Assembly: GCA_910587015.1 (NCBI GenBank)
Contig: CAJUME010000004.1
Location: 1 to 32,413, forward strand
Origin: an uncultured Christensenella sp.
Lineage (GTDB): Bacteria; Bacillota; Clostridia; Christensenellales; Borkfalkiaceae
Length of the DNA: 32,413 nt
Direction: 5' to 3'
This document shows, one piece after another, positions 13,954 to 20,490 of the stretch (within the stretch, counting starts at the first letter, position 1; the number at the start of each line of letters is the position of its first letter). The translations under genes were made by a program, and so were the position numbers. Below the pieces are notes generated by a model that was given only the letters and a program-made list of their open reading frames with translations, ran no database searches and had not been told where the DNA came from.

Positions 13954-16272
13954 TTACTGCATATCGTCGGAGTAAACGTCTATATTTCTGTCGTCCGTGG
14001 TGTCGACCTTAATCTTACGTTTGCGCCTTACCGACAGATTGCCGCGGCGTTTTTTAACAAGCACAATTGTTACGGGAACAACCACAGCCGCAATTACGCC
14101 AAGACCTATCAGGCACATGCCTATGATAAAGAATACCTTTTCAACAGTTTTAAGACCGTTGTACCAGCTGACCTTTTCGGGCATAGAGTTGAGGTTTGCC
14201 GTTTTGAGTGCCGCCGAATAGTCCTTTGCGTCGCTTTCGGACATAACGCCGACATAGCTGTAATAATAGTCGCGTCTGTTGGAGTAAACCTCCGCGCCGT
14301 TGATTGTAAGCTTGTCGGTGTACTCCGCCCATTCGGTACCCGCAGCGGGGGCGAGAAATTCTGCGTATTTTTTAAGGGTTTCTTCGGAATATACGGGGTC
14401 GGCGTCCTCGTCTGCCTTCAACGCCGCCGCATTGCATTCCTTTGCGAGCTCTTCAAGATACACGTCTGCGCTCTCGCCCGAATAGTAGGCGTATTTGATA
14501 GCGCCCGTGATGTTTGCATAAATTTTTACGTCGTATTTTTCGGTATCGCCGAATTCGTCTATGGTTTCGGTTATGCCCTCGTACTGCACCTTAAGCGTGT
14601 GCAGAGCGGCGTTGTCCATAAGCGTTGCGCTGTCCGTACGCGAGCGCAAATCGAACGCCATTACATAGTTGACTGCGGAAAAGCTGCTGTCCGTATTGCT
14701 TGCGAAGAATATGTGCGAGCTGAGAATTTCCGGCATAAACCAATCGGAAACGCCCGACAGGTCGAGCAGCTGAACGGCTCTGTAATCGTCGTACTCGTCC
14801 TCTACGGGCATAAGACCGTAATCGCTCTTAACCCCCGTATAGTCTACGCGCCAGAAGGAGTAACCGCTGTCGCCGCCGACGGAATAATATAAATAACTGC
14901 CGTCCGTTAAAAGCGCGGTGCAGTCGCCGCTTTTTACTATGGGGAAATAGGTTTCGGAATTCTTTTCTTCCGCCGTCTGCATTTTGCCGCCTACTAATTG
15001 GTTGACGTAAATGCCGCCGTCGCTGTCGCAGATAAGCACCTTTTCGAGGTTTTTGCCGGCACCGAAAAGATAGGTATATTTGTCTGCGCCGGAGCCGTCG
15101 AGGACGATATAGCTGTCCTCCGCGGCGTTGTCCTTGACGGGGTTGAAGCCTTCTGCCAAAGCCTTAGTATCCTTGACGCTGAAAAGCGAGGCGCTTGTGC
15201 TGGACGAGGGAAGAGCGGTTGTTCTTGTATAGAACAGCGTGCCGCCCTGATATGACGAAAGCGTGTAGGTGAGGCGTCTGTCGTTGAACTCGGAGCCGTC
15301 GGGCTTGTAGTTGAAAGGGGTTGCCTTGTTGTCTGCCGCGACAACGTCCGCCTTGCCTATGCCATCGAAAACCAAATCGCCGCAATTGATGTAGCGGGTT
15401 ACGTCGCCCTTGTCCGCGTCAGTATTCCAGCCCTCGATAGCTTCGAGCTCCGCCTTCTTTGCCTCGGTTGCGAACTTGTCCTCGGTTGCGTCCGCGCGGA
15501 CGGTATAAACCTGATTATAGCCGAAGTCTGCATTGCGGGAATAGTCCTTAACCTTCATGGTATAGTAGGCGCGGGGATTTGTTTTGTCGGTTTTGTCGAA
15601 TACAACGGTATCCACATTGTACGCAAGCAGCGTATCGGTAGCGGTGCCGTCCTTGTCAATCTTTACCGAATGCAGGTTTGTTACGCCCTTATCCTCGCCC
15701 TCGTTGAAGAGGGTTTCGCTTGTGGCAACGTACATAAGGTAAACGGTGCCGTCCACCTCTACAAATCTGTGCTTGAACGAGGTTGCGGAGAACTGTGCGA
15801 ACGAGCCGCGCATAGTTTTACTGCCGTCGAGGCTGGTGCGCTTTAATTCTAGCTTGTCGCTTTGCACCTGTCCTGTTGCGCTTTTGTCCGTGGAGGGCGT
15901 TGCATAGTAGATATAGCCGCCGTAAATGAACAAGCCCGCATCGTAATCCGCAGTGTAAGCGACCAGAGGGACAACGCATTCCGCATTGGAATAGTTGCGC
16001 GCCGAAAGGTCGGATTTGGAGATGCGGTAAATTGCGCCCTTTACGGGAGCGCCGAAGGTGTTGTCCGCAGTGTTGCTCTGCACGCCGTTGATATAGTAAA
16101 CGTAGCCCTCGGTTTCTACCGCAAAGCCGCCGTTGGAGGCAACGCCTGCGCCGCTGTCTGCCGCAAGGGCCTTTTTGGAGAAATAGCCCGTACAGCCCGC
16201 GGTGAACGCAACGCCCAAAGCGGCAATTAAGCCGACGATTACGCATATAATTTTAGTGAAACGCTTTTTCAT
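13954..16272 (-). CDS. large surface protein with signal/lipobox and C-terminal anchor (beta-propeller-like)
   Basis: A 772-residue exported protein of unknown function. An N-terminal signal with KKR, a hydrophobic core and AFTAGC places a possible lipid-modified Cys at residue 27. The extracellular body repeats short aromatic blades such as GYVYYINGV, GYIYYATPS, GTVYLMYV and SYLYYSVGG, which is typical of DUF5050-like beta-propellers. A transmembrane helix at about 707-733 precedes a basic cytoplasmic tail (KKRRGN..RRKRKIK). A lipobox plus C-terminal anchor is unusual; the signal may instead be an ordinary signal or anchor segment. The GGAG site and TTGATT-17-TATAAT promoter support the ATG at 16272. 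It is monocistronic and flanked by a terminator. It may be a ligand sensor or envelope protein. Confidence 0.85.
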   Translation of the reverse strand: MKKRFTKIICVIVGLIAALGVAFTAGCTGYFSKKALAADSGAGVASNGGFAVETEGYVYYINGVQSNTADNTFGAPVKGAIYRISKSDLSARNYSNAECVVPLVAYTADYDAGLFIYGGYIYYATPSTDKSATGQVQSDKLELKRTSLDGSKTMRGSFAQFSATSFKHRFVEVDGTVYLMYVATSETLFNEGEDKGVTNLHSVKIDKDGTATDTLLAYNVDTVVFDKTDKTNPRAYYTMKVKDYSRNADFGYNQVYTVRADATEDKFATEAKKAELEAIEGWNTDADKGDVTRYINCGDLVFDGIGKADVVAADNKATPFNYKPDGSEFNDRRLTYTLSSYQGGTLFYTRTTALPSSSTSASLFSVKDTKALAEGFNPVKDNAAEDSYIVLDGSGADKYTYLFGAGKNLEKVLICDSDGGIYVNQLVGGKMQTAEEKNSETYFPIVKSGDCTALLTDGSYLYYSVGGDSGYSFWRVDYTGVKSDYGLMPVEDEYDDYRAVQLLDLSGVSDWFMPEILSSHIFFASNTDSSFSAVNYVMAFDLRSRTDSATLMDNAALHTLKVQYEGITETIDEFGDTEKYDVKIYANITGAIKYAYYSGESADVYLEELAKECNAAALKADEDADPVYSEETLKKYAEFLAPAAGTEWAEYTDKLTINGAEVYSNRRDYYYSYVGVMSESDAKDYSAALKTANLNSMPEKVSWYNGLKTVEKVFFIIGMCLIGLGVIAAVVVPVTIVLVKKRRGNLSVRRKRKIKVDTTDDRNIDVYSDDMQ

Positions 16273-16324
16273 ATAAAAAACTCCGTAAAGGGTATAGCCT
16301 TGGAATAGAATTCAAGCATTAAGG

Positions 16325-16353
16325 ATTATACACCAAATACAATTTTTAATCAA
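16325..16353 (-). promoter_or_regulatory. sigma-A promoter of the 772-residue gene
   Basis: On the minus strand, TTGATT (16348-16353), 17 bp and TATAAT (16325-16330). Confidence 0.75.
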
Positions 16354-16402
16354 TAAAAAATTGCGTGATTTTAAAAAAAACAGCAAAAAAGGAAAATAAA
16401 TC

Positions 16403-16693
16403 TTGGAAAAATTTGCGCTTTTGAATTTACTTAACGCTTTAAACAGCCTTACCGCCAAGCCTGCCGCAGACAGTACGGACAACAGCACGCAAGCCGCGGG
16501 CAATTTTGCCGCGGGAAACGTACAGAACAACGGCGCCGAGCCCGCGATGGGCACGGGCTTTGGCGGGAATGGCGGCGGAGGCTTTGGCGGGGGCGCGGCG
16601 AACGCGCCCGCGGAGCATACATATCCGAACGTTATGGCGTCCGTGCTGGAGAGGCACGAGGCGATTGCAAACCGCGTTAAAAACAAAAAATAG
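16403..16693 (+). CDS. small Gly-rich protein of unknown function
   Basis: A 96-residue ORF with a TTG start and an AAGGA-like site about 10 nt upstream. It has an amphipathic N-terminal helix (LLNLLNALNSL), a low-complexity Ser/Asn/Ala linker, a Gly-rich stretch (FGGNGGGGFGGG) at about 52-63, and a conserved-looking charged C-terminal helix, YPNVMASVLERHEAIANRVK. Codon use matches its neighbours, which supports a real gene. It is the only plus-strand gene between two minus-strand units. Its last codons (AAA AAC AAA AAA TAG) double as the T tract of the convergent pfp terminator. I do not recognise the family. The C-terminal helix may be the functional part. Confidence 0.65.
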   Translation: MEKFALLNLLNALNSLTAKPAADSTDNSTQAAGNFAAGNVQNNGAEPAMGTGFGGNGGGGFGGGAANAPAEHTYPNVMASVLERHEAIANRVKNKK

Positions 16694-16714
16694 CCGCCGC
16701 GTTGCCGCGGCGGC
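16679..16714 (-). terminator. terminator of pfp
   Basis: Perfect hairpin GCCGCCGCG/CGCGGCGGC at 16693-16714. On the minus strand it runs into TATTTTTTGTTTTT. It overlaps the 3' end of the convergent 96-residue gene. Confidence 0.85.
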
Positions 16715-16728
16715 GTTCTGCAAAAAGC

Positions 16729-17952
16729 TTATTTGTGCAGTCTTATATGGCGGGGAAGTCCGTTTATCCAGAGCGGGGTGATTTCCGCCTGAATAAGCGG
16801 CAGAATGTAATGGACAAGCTGGGGCATTACGTTGGTGCCGTCTGCGTTTATCCACTCGCGGGGGACCTTTTTTTCGATATTTGCGATAAGGCGGACGTCC
16901 GCCTCCTCCGTTATGCACATATAGGGGTCCTCGGATACGCGTTTAAGGGTGATAACCCGACCGCTTTTGCCCTCGAACGCGGCTTTTACGCCCGCGCCGC
17001 CGCAGTTGAATGCTTCGGTCACGTCTATACGCGCCTGAATGTGCGCCGCACAGCGTTGCAGGGAGGAAAGCTCGATTGCCCTTGTTTTTACGCCGTAATT
17101 TTCCGCGATTTTGCCCGCGAGGAACCTTGCGGTGCCCGCAAGCTGCTTATGCCCGAATGCGTCTACATAGTCGACGTGGTCGCTGAGCTCGCAGACGTAT
17201 CTGCCGTCCGCGACCTTTACGCCCTCCGACACGGCAATGACAACGGAGCGTTCTTCCTTTAAAAGTCTGCCCACGTCCTTTATGAATTTATCGACGTCGA
17301 AGGTGACCTCTGGCAGATAAATAAGGTCTACGCCCTCGCAGTCCTCGCCTTTTGCAAGCGCGGTTGCCGCCGTTAGCCAGCCTGCATTTCTGCCCATTAC
17401 CTCTATGACCGACACAACGGGGTAGTCGTAGACAAGTCCGTCGCGGATAATTTCCTTGGTGGTTGCGGCGATATATTTTGCCGCGCTGCCGAAGCCGGGG
17501 GTGTGGTCGGTTATGGCAAGGTCGTTGTCGATGGTTTTGGGCACGCCGATAAAGCGGATTGGGCTGTTGATTTTTGAGCCGTATTCCGAAAGGCGCATAA
17601 TCGTATCCATGGAGTCGTTGCCGCCGATATAGAAGAAAGCGTAAATATCCAGCTCGGTTAAAATTGCGAAAATTTTATCGTAGGTTTGCTCGTTGCCAGA
17701 AATATCGGGAAGCTTGTAGCGGCACGAGCCCAAAAACGAGGACGGCGTGCGTTTGAGCAAGTCCATATCCAAATCGTTTTTGATACGCACGGACAAATCG
17801 ACTATGTCCTTGTCGAGCAGTCCCTTTATGCCGTGCACCATGCCGTAAATTTTGTCCGCGCCCCTGTCCTTTGCGGTTTTGTATACGCCCAAAAGCGACG
17901 CGTTTATGACCGAAGTAGGCCCGCCGGACTGTCCTACGATTACGTTTTTCAT
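16729..17952 (-). CDS. pfp: 6-phosphofructokinase, pyrophosphate-dependent type
   Basis: Phosphorylates fructose 6-phosphate to the 1,6-bisphosphate in glycolysis; the PPi enzyme is reversible. The 407 residues carry the PFKA-fold N-terminal GQSGGPTSVINASL loop at 7-20. The specificity position reads GGND at 110-113, whereas ATP enzymes have GGDGS, and the catalytic segment reads PKTIDND at 138-144, whereas ATP enzymes usually have a PxTIDND form without this Lys. The Lys and the bulky residue after GG are hallmarks of PPi use. MGRNAGW is also present. The GAGGGGG site and TTGATT-17-TATAAT promoter fit the ATG at 17952. It is monocistronic. PPi use is inferred from motifs, not proven. Confidence 0.92.
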   Translation of the reverse strand: MKNVIVGQSGGPTSVINASLLGVYKTAKDRGADKIYGMVHGIKGLLDKDIVDLSVRIKNDLDMDLLKRTPSSFLGSCRYKLPDISGNEQTYDKIFAILTELDIYAFFYIGGNDSMDTIMRLSEYGSKINSPIRFIGVPKTIDNDLAITDHTPGFGSAAKYIAATTKEIIRDGLVYDYPVVSVIEVMGRNAGWLTAATALAKGEDCEGVDLIYLPEVTFDVDKFIKDVGRLLKEERSVVIAVSEGVKVADGRYVCELSDHVDYVDAFGHKQLAGTARFLAGKIAENYGVKTRAIELSSLQRCAAHIQARIDVTEAFNCGGAGVKAAFEGKSGRVITLKRVSEDPYMCITEEADVRLIANIEKKVPREWINADGTNVMPQLVHYILPLIQAEITPLWINGLPRHIRLHK

Positions 17953-17994
17953 TTAATTTTACCCCCTCAAAATTCTTTTGGCTGAAACGCCTTA

Positions 17995-18023
17995 ATTATA
18001 CGGCACCGGCGGCGAAAAATCAA
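17995..18023 (-). promoter_or_regulatory. sigma-A promoter of pfp
   Basis: On the minus strand, TTGATT (18018-18023), 17 bp and TATAAT (17995-18000). Confidence 0.75.
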
Positions 18024-18077
18024 TATTAATATGAAAAATATTTGCGAATATTGTTATAAACGATATATTTTGAGTGC

Positions 18078-18118
18078 AAAAAAAAGGCATTGCCCGCGTT
18101 TGCGCCGCAAGCAATGCC
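18078..18118 (-). terminator. terminator of the 172-residue membrane protein gene
   Basis: Arms GGCATTGC (18086-18093) and GCAATGCC (18111-18118), followed on the minus strand by a run of 8 T. Confidence 0.8.
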
Positions 18119-18135
18119 GTTAAGCATATACGTTA

Positions 18136-18654
18136 TTATTTTTTAAGGAATACGGGCACAAGCGCCGCCAAGCCTGCAAGAATGCCGAATATTCCCGCGA
18201 GAATAGCGCCGTAGGCGAGGGTTGAATTCTCTCTGAAGGCTTTTACTGCCTCGTCCTTGATTGTGCCGCCGAGCTTATCGGTAAAATAGGGCATTACAAG
18301 CTGAATTGCGAGGAAAAGCATAACGCCCGCCGCGATATAGCAGCCCGCGGAGATAAATCTTGTGATTTTGGGAAGAATGCCGAAAATCGACAGCACGCCG
18401 AACACAAGACCCGTAAGCAACAGCGCATAGGGAACGAAGTACGCGGAGAATTCCAAAAGCTTTGTTGAAACGGTACTGCCGAGTATTTCGGACTTGGACG
18501 TGTAGCCGAAAGCCACCTGAAAGCCTGTATACGCAGTATCCGTTCCGCTTGTTATTGCGGGAGCGAACATCATAAAGAACGCAACGAGCGCGAGCACCGC
18601 CGCCGCAAGCGTGAGAATTTTGCCTAAATCGAGCTTTGATTTTTTCTTTGCCAT
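18136..18654 (-). CDS. four-helix membrane protein of unknown function
   Basis: A 172-residue protein. The start is the ATG at 18654 with an AAGGGG site; an upstream in-frame ATG at 18699 lies inside the promoter. A basic N-terminus (MAKKKSK) is followed by four hydrophobic helices at roughly 10-33, 65-92, 100-122 and 142-166. A short polar loop between helices 1 and 2 contains TSGTDTAYTGFQVAFGYTSK. I do not recognise the family. Similar four-helix proteins are common in Clostridia and unannotated. It has its own promoter and terminator. A perfect 13-bp inverted repeat lies about 38 bp upstream of its -35. Confidence 0.8.
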   Translation of the reverse strand: MAKKKSKLDLGKILTLAAAVLALVAFFMMFAPAITSGTDTAYTGFQVAFGYTSKSEILGSTVSTKLLEFSAYFVPYALLLTGLVFGVLSIFGILPKITRFISAGCYIAAGVMLFLAIQLVMPYFTDKLGGTIKDEAVKAFRENSTLAYGAILAGIFGILAGLAALVPVFLKK

Positions 18655-18694
18655 TTTTATACCCCTTTTGGTTTTTAATGCATTTTGCATATAC

Positions 18695-18724
18695 AGCATA
18701 TTATTTTTTTACCCGTTTTGTCAA
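18695..18724 (-). promoter_or_regulatory. promoter of the four-helix membrane protein gene
   Basis: On the minus strand, TTGACA (18719-18724), 18 bp and TATGCT (18695-18700). Confidence 0.55.
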
Positions 18725-18761
18725 CAGAAATTTTTAAACGACCGCGCATTGTTATTTTTAT

Positions 18762-18798
18762 AAAACAGATAATAGACACTTTGTATATTATCTGTTTT
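18762..18798. promoter_or_regulatory. perfect 13-bp inverted repeat (operator or second terminator)
   Basis: AAAACAGATAATA (18762-18774) and its exact complement (18786-18798) are separated by 11 bp. It lies between the end of the 53-residue gene and the promoter of the four-helix protein. Size and symmetry suit a dimeric repressor. The AT-rich stem with a T run could also act as a weak terminator. Confidence 0.55.
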
Positions 18799-18807
18799 GC
18801 GTAACGG

Positions 18808-18841
18808 ATAACGCCGCCCTTGCAAGCAAGGGCGGCGTTAT
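18808..18841 (-). terminator. GC-rich hairpin after the 53-residue gene
   Basis: Arms TAACGCCGCCCTT and AAGGGCGGCGTTA close a small loop, 12 bp past the stop. There is no clear T run on either side, so termination is likely but not textbook. Confidence 0.55.
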
Positions 18842-18852
18842 TGCCTTGACGT

Positions 18853-19014
18853 TCAGTTGTTCAGCTCTGCCAACTCTTTTAAAATCAGCATATGCTCTAT
18901 AAGGGTGTCAACACGTTCCTTGGGCGTTTGTCTGCCTTTAAGACGTATTTCGGTTTCTTGCAGCGCAGTTTGTAATAATTCTTCACGGTCGTAGCCGATG
19001 ACGTTTGTTTGCAA
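18853..19014 (-). CDS. uncharacterised 53-residue protein, TTG start
   Basis: A short gene supported by a perfect AGGAGG site (complement 19023-19028) 8 nt before a TTG start at 19014, a promoter with a structured leader upstream, and a hairpin downstream. The product begins MQTNVIGYDREELL, is highly charged and is predicted to be almost all helix, with two amphipathic helices around a QTPKERVD turn. There is no membrane segment or signal. I do not recognise it. Its size and shape resemble small helical regulators such as Spo0E-like phosphatases, but their SQELD motif is absent. Two Spo0A-box-like sites lie upstream of the promoter, which may tie it to sporulation; this is inference. Confidence 0.7.
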   Translation of the reverse strand: MQTNVIGYDREELLQTALQETEIRLKGRQTPKERVDTLIEHMLILKELAELNN

Positions 19015-19201
19015 TTTTACTTCCTCCTAAGTGATTTAAGTATTTTACTTCCGTATTTTAAGACGCGTTACGGAATGCGCCTTTTATTGCAAACTTAAAC
19101 CGAATAAAAATAAAAATAACCTACCTTTTTTCTTAGAAAGCGCTGATTTCCAAGCTATAAACAAAAGTCTTTTATAATCAAAGATTTCGGTTTTTGTTTA
19201 C
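19015..19201 (-). ncRNA. long structured leader of the 53-residue gene
   Basis: About 187 nt separate the predicted transcription start (near 19201) from the TTG. Perfect pairings include TAAACAAAA (9 bp; 19158-19166 with 19192-19200) right at the 5' end, with an inner TCTTT/AAAGA stem. A CTTGGAAA/TTTCTAAG stem also forms, and TTCCGTA (7 bp; 19049-19055 with 19069-19075) lies close to the ribosome site. A regulatory leader or a separate small RNA is possible. No known riboswitch was recognised. Confidence 0.45.
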
Positions 19202-19207
19202 AAATTA

Positions 19208-19236
19208 ATTTTAGCATAAGGGCGGCGCAAACTCAA
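19208..19236 (-). promoter_or_regulatory. sigma-A promoter of the 53-residue gene
   Basis: On the minus strand, TTGAGT (19231-19236), 17 bp and TAAAAT (19208-19213). Confidence 0.65.
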
Positions 19237-19261
19237 CAAGAAATTTTATAATTTATCCGCA

Positions 19262-19278
19262 TTCGACCGCTTTCGACA
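19262..19278 (-). promoter_or_regulatory. two possible Spo0A boxes
   Basis: On the minus strand, TGTCGAA (19272-19278) is an exact core 0A box and GGTCGAA (19262-19268) differs by one base. They lie 10 bp apart (one helical turn), about 25-40 bp upstream of the -35 of the 53-residue gene. Seven-base matches can arise by chance. Confidence 0.35.
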
Positions 19279-19332
19279 AACAAAGTGCTTTTAAGACAAT
19301 TTTCTTGGTGGCGCGCGGCGCAAATTTCGCCA

Positions 19333-19369
19333 TAAAAAAACGGAAAGCACTGAAAAATGCCTTCCGTTT
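19333..19369 (-). terminator. terminator of rplM-rpsI
   Basis: Hairpin AACGGAAGGCA with complement TGCTTTCCGTT (one bulge), followed on the minus strand by TTTTTTT, 21 bp past rpsI. Confidence 0.85.
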
Positions 19370-19389
19370 GTATGATTTTTGCAGAAAAA

Positions 19390-19803
19390 TTATCTTTTTG
19401 AGAACTGGGGAGCCTTGCGCGCCTTCTTCAAGCCGTACTTCTTACGCTCCTTCACTCTCGGGTCGCGGGTTAAGAAGCCTGCCTTTTTAAGTGCGGGACG
19501 GCTGCTTTCTTCCGCCTGCAATAACGCGCGTGCAATGCCGAGGCGGATTGCGCCCGCCTGACCGGTGTAGCCGCCGCCGTAAACGTTGACAAGCACGTCG
19601 TACTTTGCTTCAACGCCCAACAGCGCGAGGGGCTGCTTTACTACGTAACGCAACACGCCCTGAGGGAAATAGTCCTCGAACGCTCTTTCGTTTATTTCAA
19701 TGGTGCCCGTTCCTGCGGGAATGAGGCGGACGCGGGCGATAGCCTTCTTTCTTCTGCCCGTGCCCCAAAACTGAAGTTTTTTCTTTAAATTAGCCTTTGC
19801 CAT
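19390..19803 (-). CDS. rpsI: 30S ribosomal protein S9
   Basis: A small-subunit protein of 137 residues. Its basic C-terminal tail (KKARKAPQFSKR) reaches the decoding centre, and the final -QFSKR ending is the conserved S9 terminus. GTGRRKKAIARVRLIPG-type N-terminal sequence, GGGYTGQAGAIRLGIARAL and RDPRVKERKKYGLKKAR are classic S9 segments. It follows rplM by 21 nt in the universal L13-S9 operon and ends at a strong terminator. Confidence 0.98.
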   Translation of the reverse strand: MAKANLKKKLQFWGTGRRKKAIARVRLIPAGTGTIEINERAFEDYFPQGVLRYVVKQPLALLGVEAKYDVLVNVYGGGYTGQAGAIRLGIARALLQAEESSRPALKKAGFLTRDPRVKERKKYGLKKARKAPQFSKR

Positions 19804-19824
19804 AAATAAATCTACCTCTCACCT

Positions 19825-20256
19825 TTAAAATAATTTCAGTTCTTCGGGCTTCTGTGCCGCGTGGTTGTGTTCGCCGCCCTTGTATACCTTGAGCTTTTTA
19901 ATCATATCTCTGCCGAGCGAATTTTTGGGGAGCATACCGCGGATTGCCTCGTATACGGCAAGGTCGCTCTTTTCAGCAAGCAGCTTTTTGTAGGAAATTT
20001 CCTTCAAGCCGCCGATATAGCCGGTATGGTATCTGTAAAATTTATCGTCAAGCTTTTTGCCGGTAAGCACTACCTTATCCGTATTAAGAACTATGACGAA
20101 ATCGCCCGTATCTACGTTGGGCGTAAACGTGGGTTTGTTTTTGCCGCGAAGTATGGCAGCCACCTTAGACGCAAGTCTGCCGAGGGGAACGCCGGTTGCG
20201 TCAACAACGTACCATTTTCTTTCAACCGTTTCCGCCTTTGCCATGTAGGTTTTCAT
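19825..20256 (-). CDS. rplM: 50S ribosomal protein L13
   Basis: A large-subunit assembly protein of 143 residues, one of the early binders of 23S rRNA. Family segments are visible: RKWYVVDATGVPLGRLAS at 13-30, GDFVIVLNTDKV, YRHTGYxGGLK as YRYHTGYIGGLK, AIRGMLPKNSLGR, and LKVYKGGEHNHAAQKPE near the end. An AAAGGAG site precedes the ATG. It is the first gene of the rplM-rpsI operon, expressed from a TTGACA-17-TAAAAT promoter through a leader of about 83 nt. Confidence 0.98.
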   Translation of the reverse strand: MKTYMAKAETVERKWYVVDATGVPLGRLASKVAAILRGKNKPTFTPNVDTGDFVIVLNTDKVVLTGKKLDDKFYRYHTGYIGGLKEISYKKLLAEKSDLAVYEAIRGMLPKNSLGRDMIKKLKVYKGGEHNHAAQKPEELKLF

Positions 20257-20339
20257 TGTCTGCTCCTTTCAGTTTCTCGAATTCTCTTTCTCTGAGCGGC
20301 CCTTCTAACCGAGCCGTAATTAATTTCTTCTTTAAACGT
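20257..20339 (-). ncRNA. rplM leader (L13-leader-like)
   Basis: About 83 nt of untranslated RNA lie between the promoter and rplM and contain short complementary GC blocks around CGGCTCGGTTAGAAGGGCCG. Firmicutes carry an L13 leader (autoregulatory motif) in this position. Position and length fit, but I could not confirm the consensus by eye. Confidence 0.45.
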
Positions 20340-20345
20340 AAACCT

Positions 20346-20374
20346 ATTTTATTATTTTATAAAATATCTGTCAA
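20346..20374 (-). promoter_or_regulatory. sigma-A promoter of rplM-rpsI
   Basis: On the minus strand, TTGACA (20369-20374), 17 bp and TAAAAT (20346-20351); near-consensus, as expected for ribosomal genes. Confidence 0.85.
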
Positions 20375-20490
20375 GCCGTTTTGAGTTTGGTTTGCAAAGT
20401 TTTTTATAAATTTTGAATTATTTTTTCATTGCCGTAAAACAGCGCGAAAACGGCACGTTTTTTGGTAAATTATGGCGTTTTTGGGGCTTT

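Noticed and set aside
20431..20454. Terminator after the flippase-like gene
   Set aside because: Only a 5-bp GCCGT/ACGGC stem with a large loop; mentioned with the gene but too weak to list alone.
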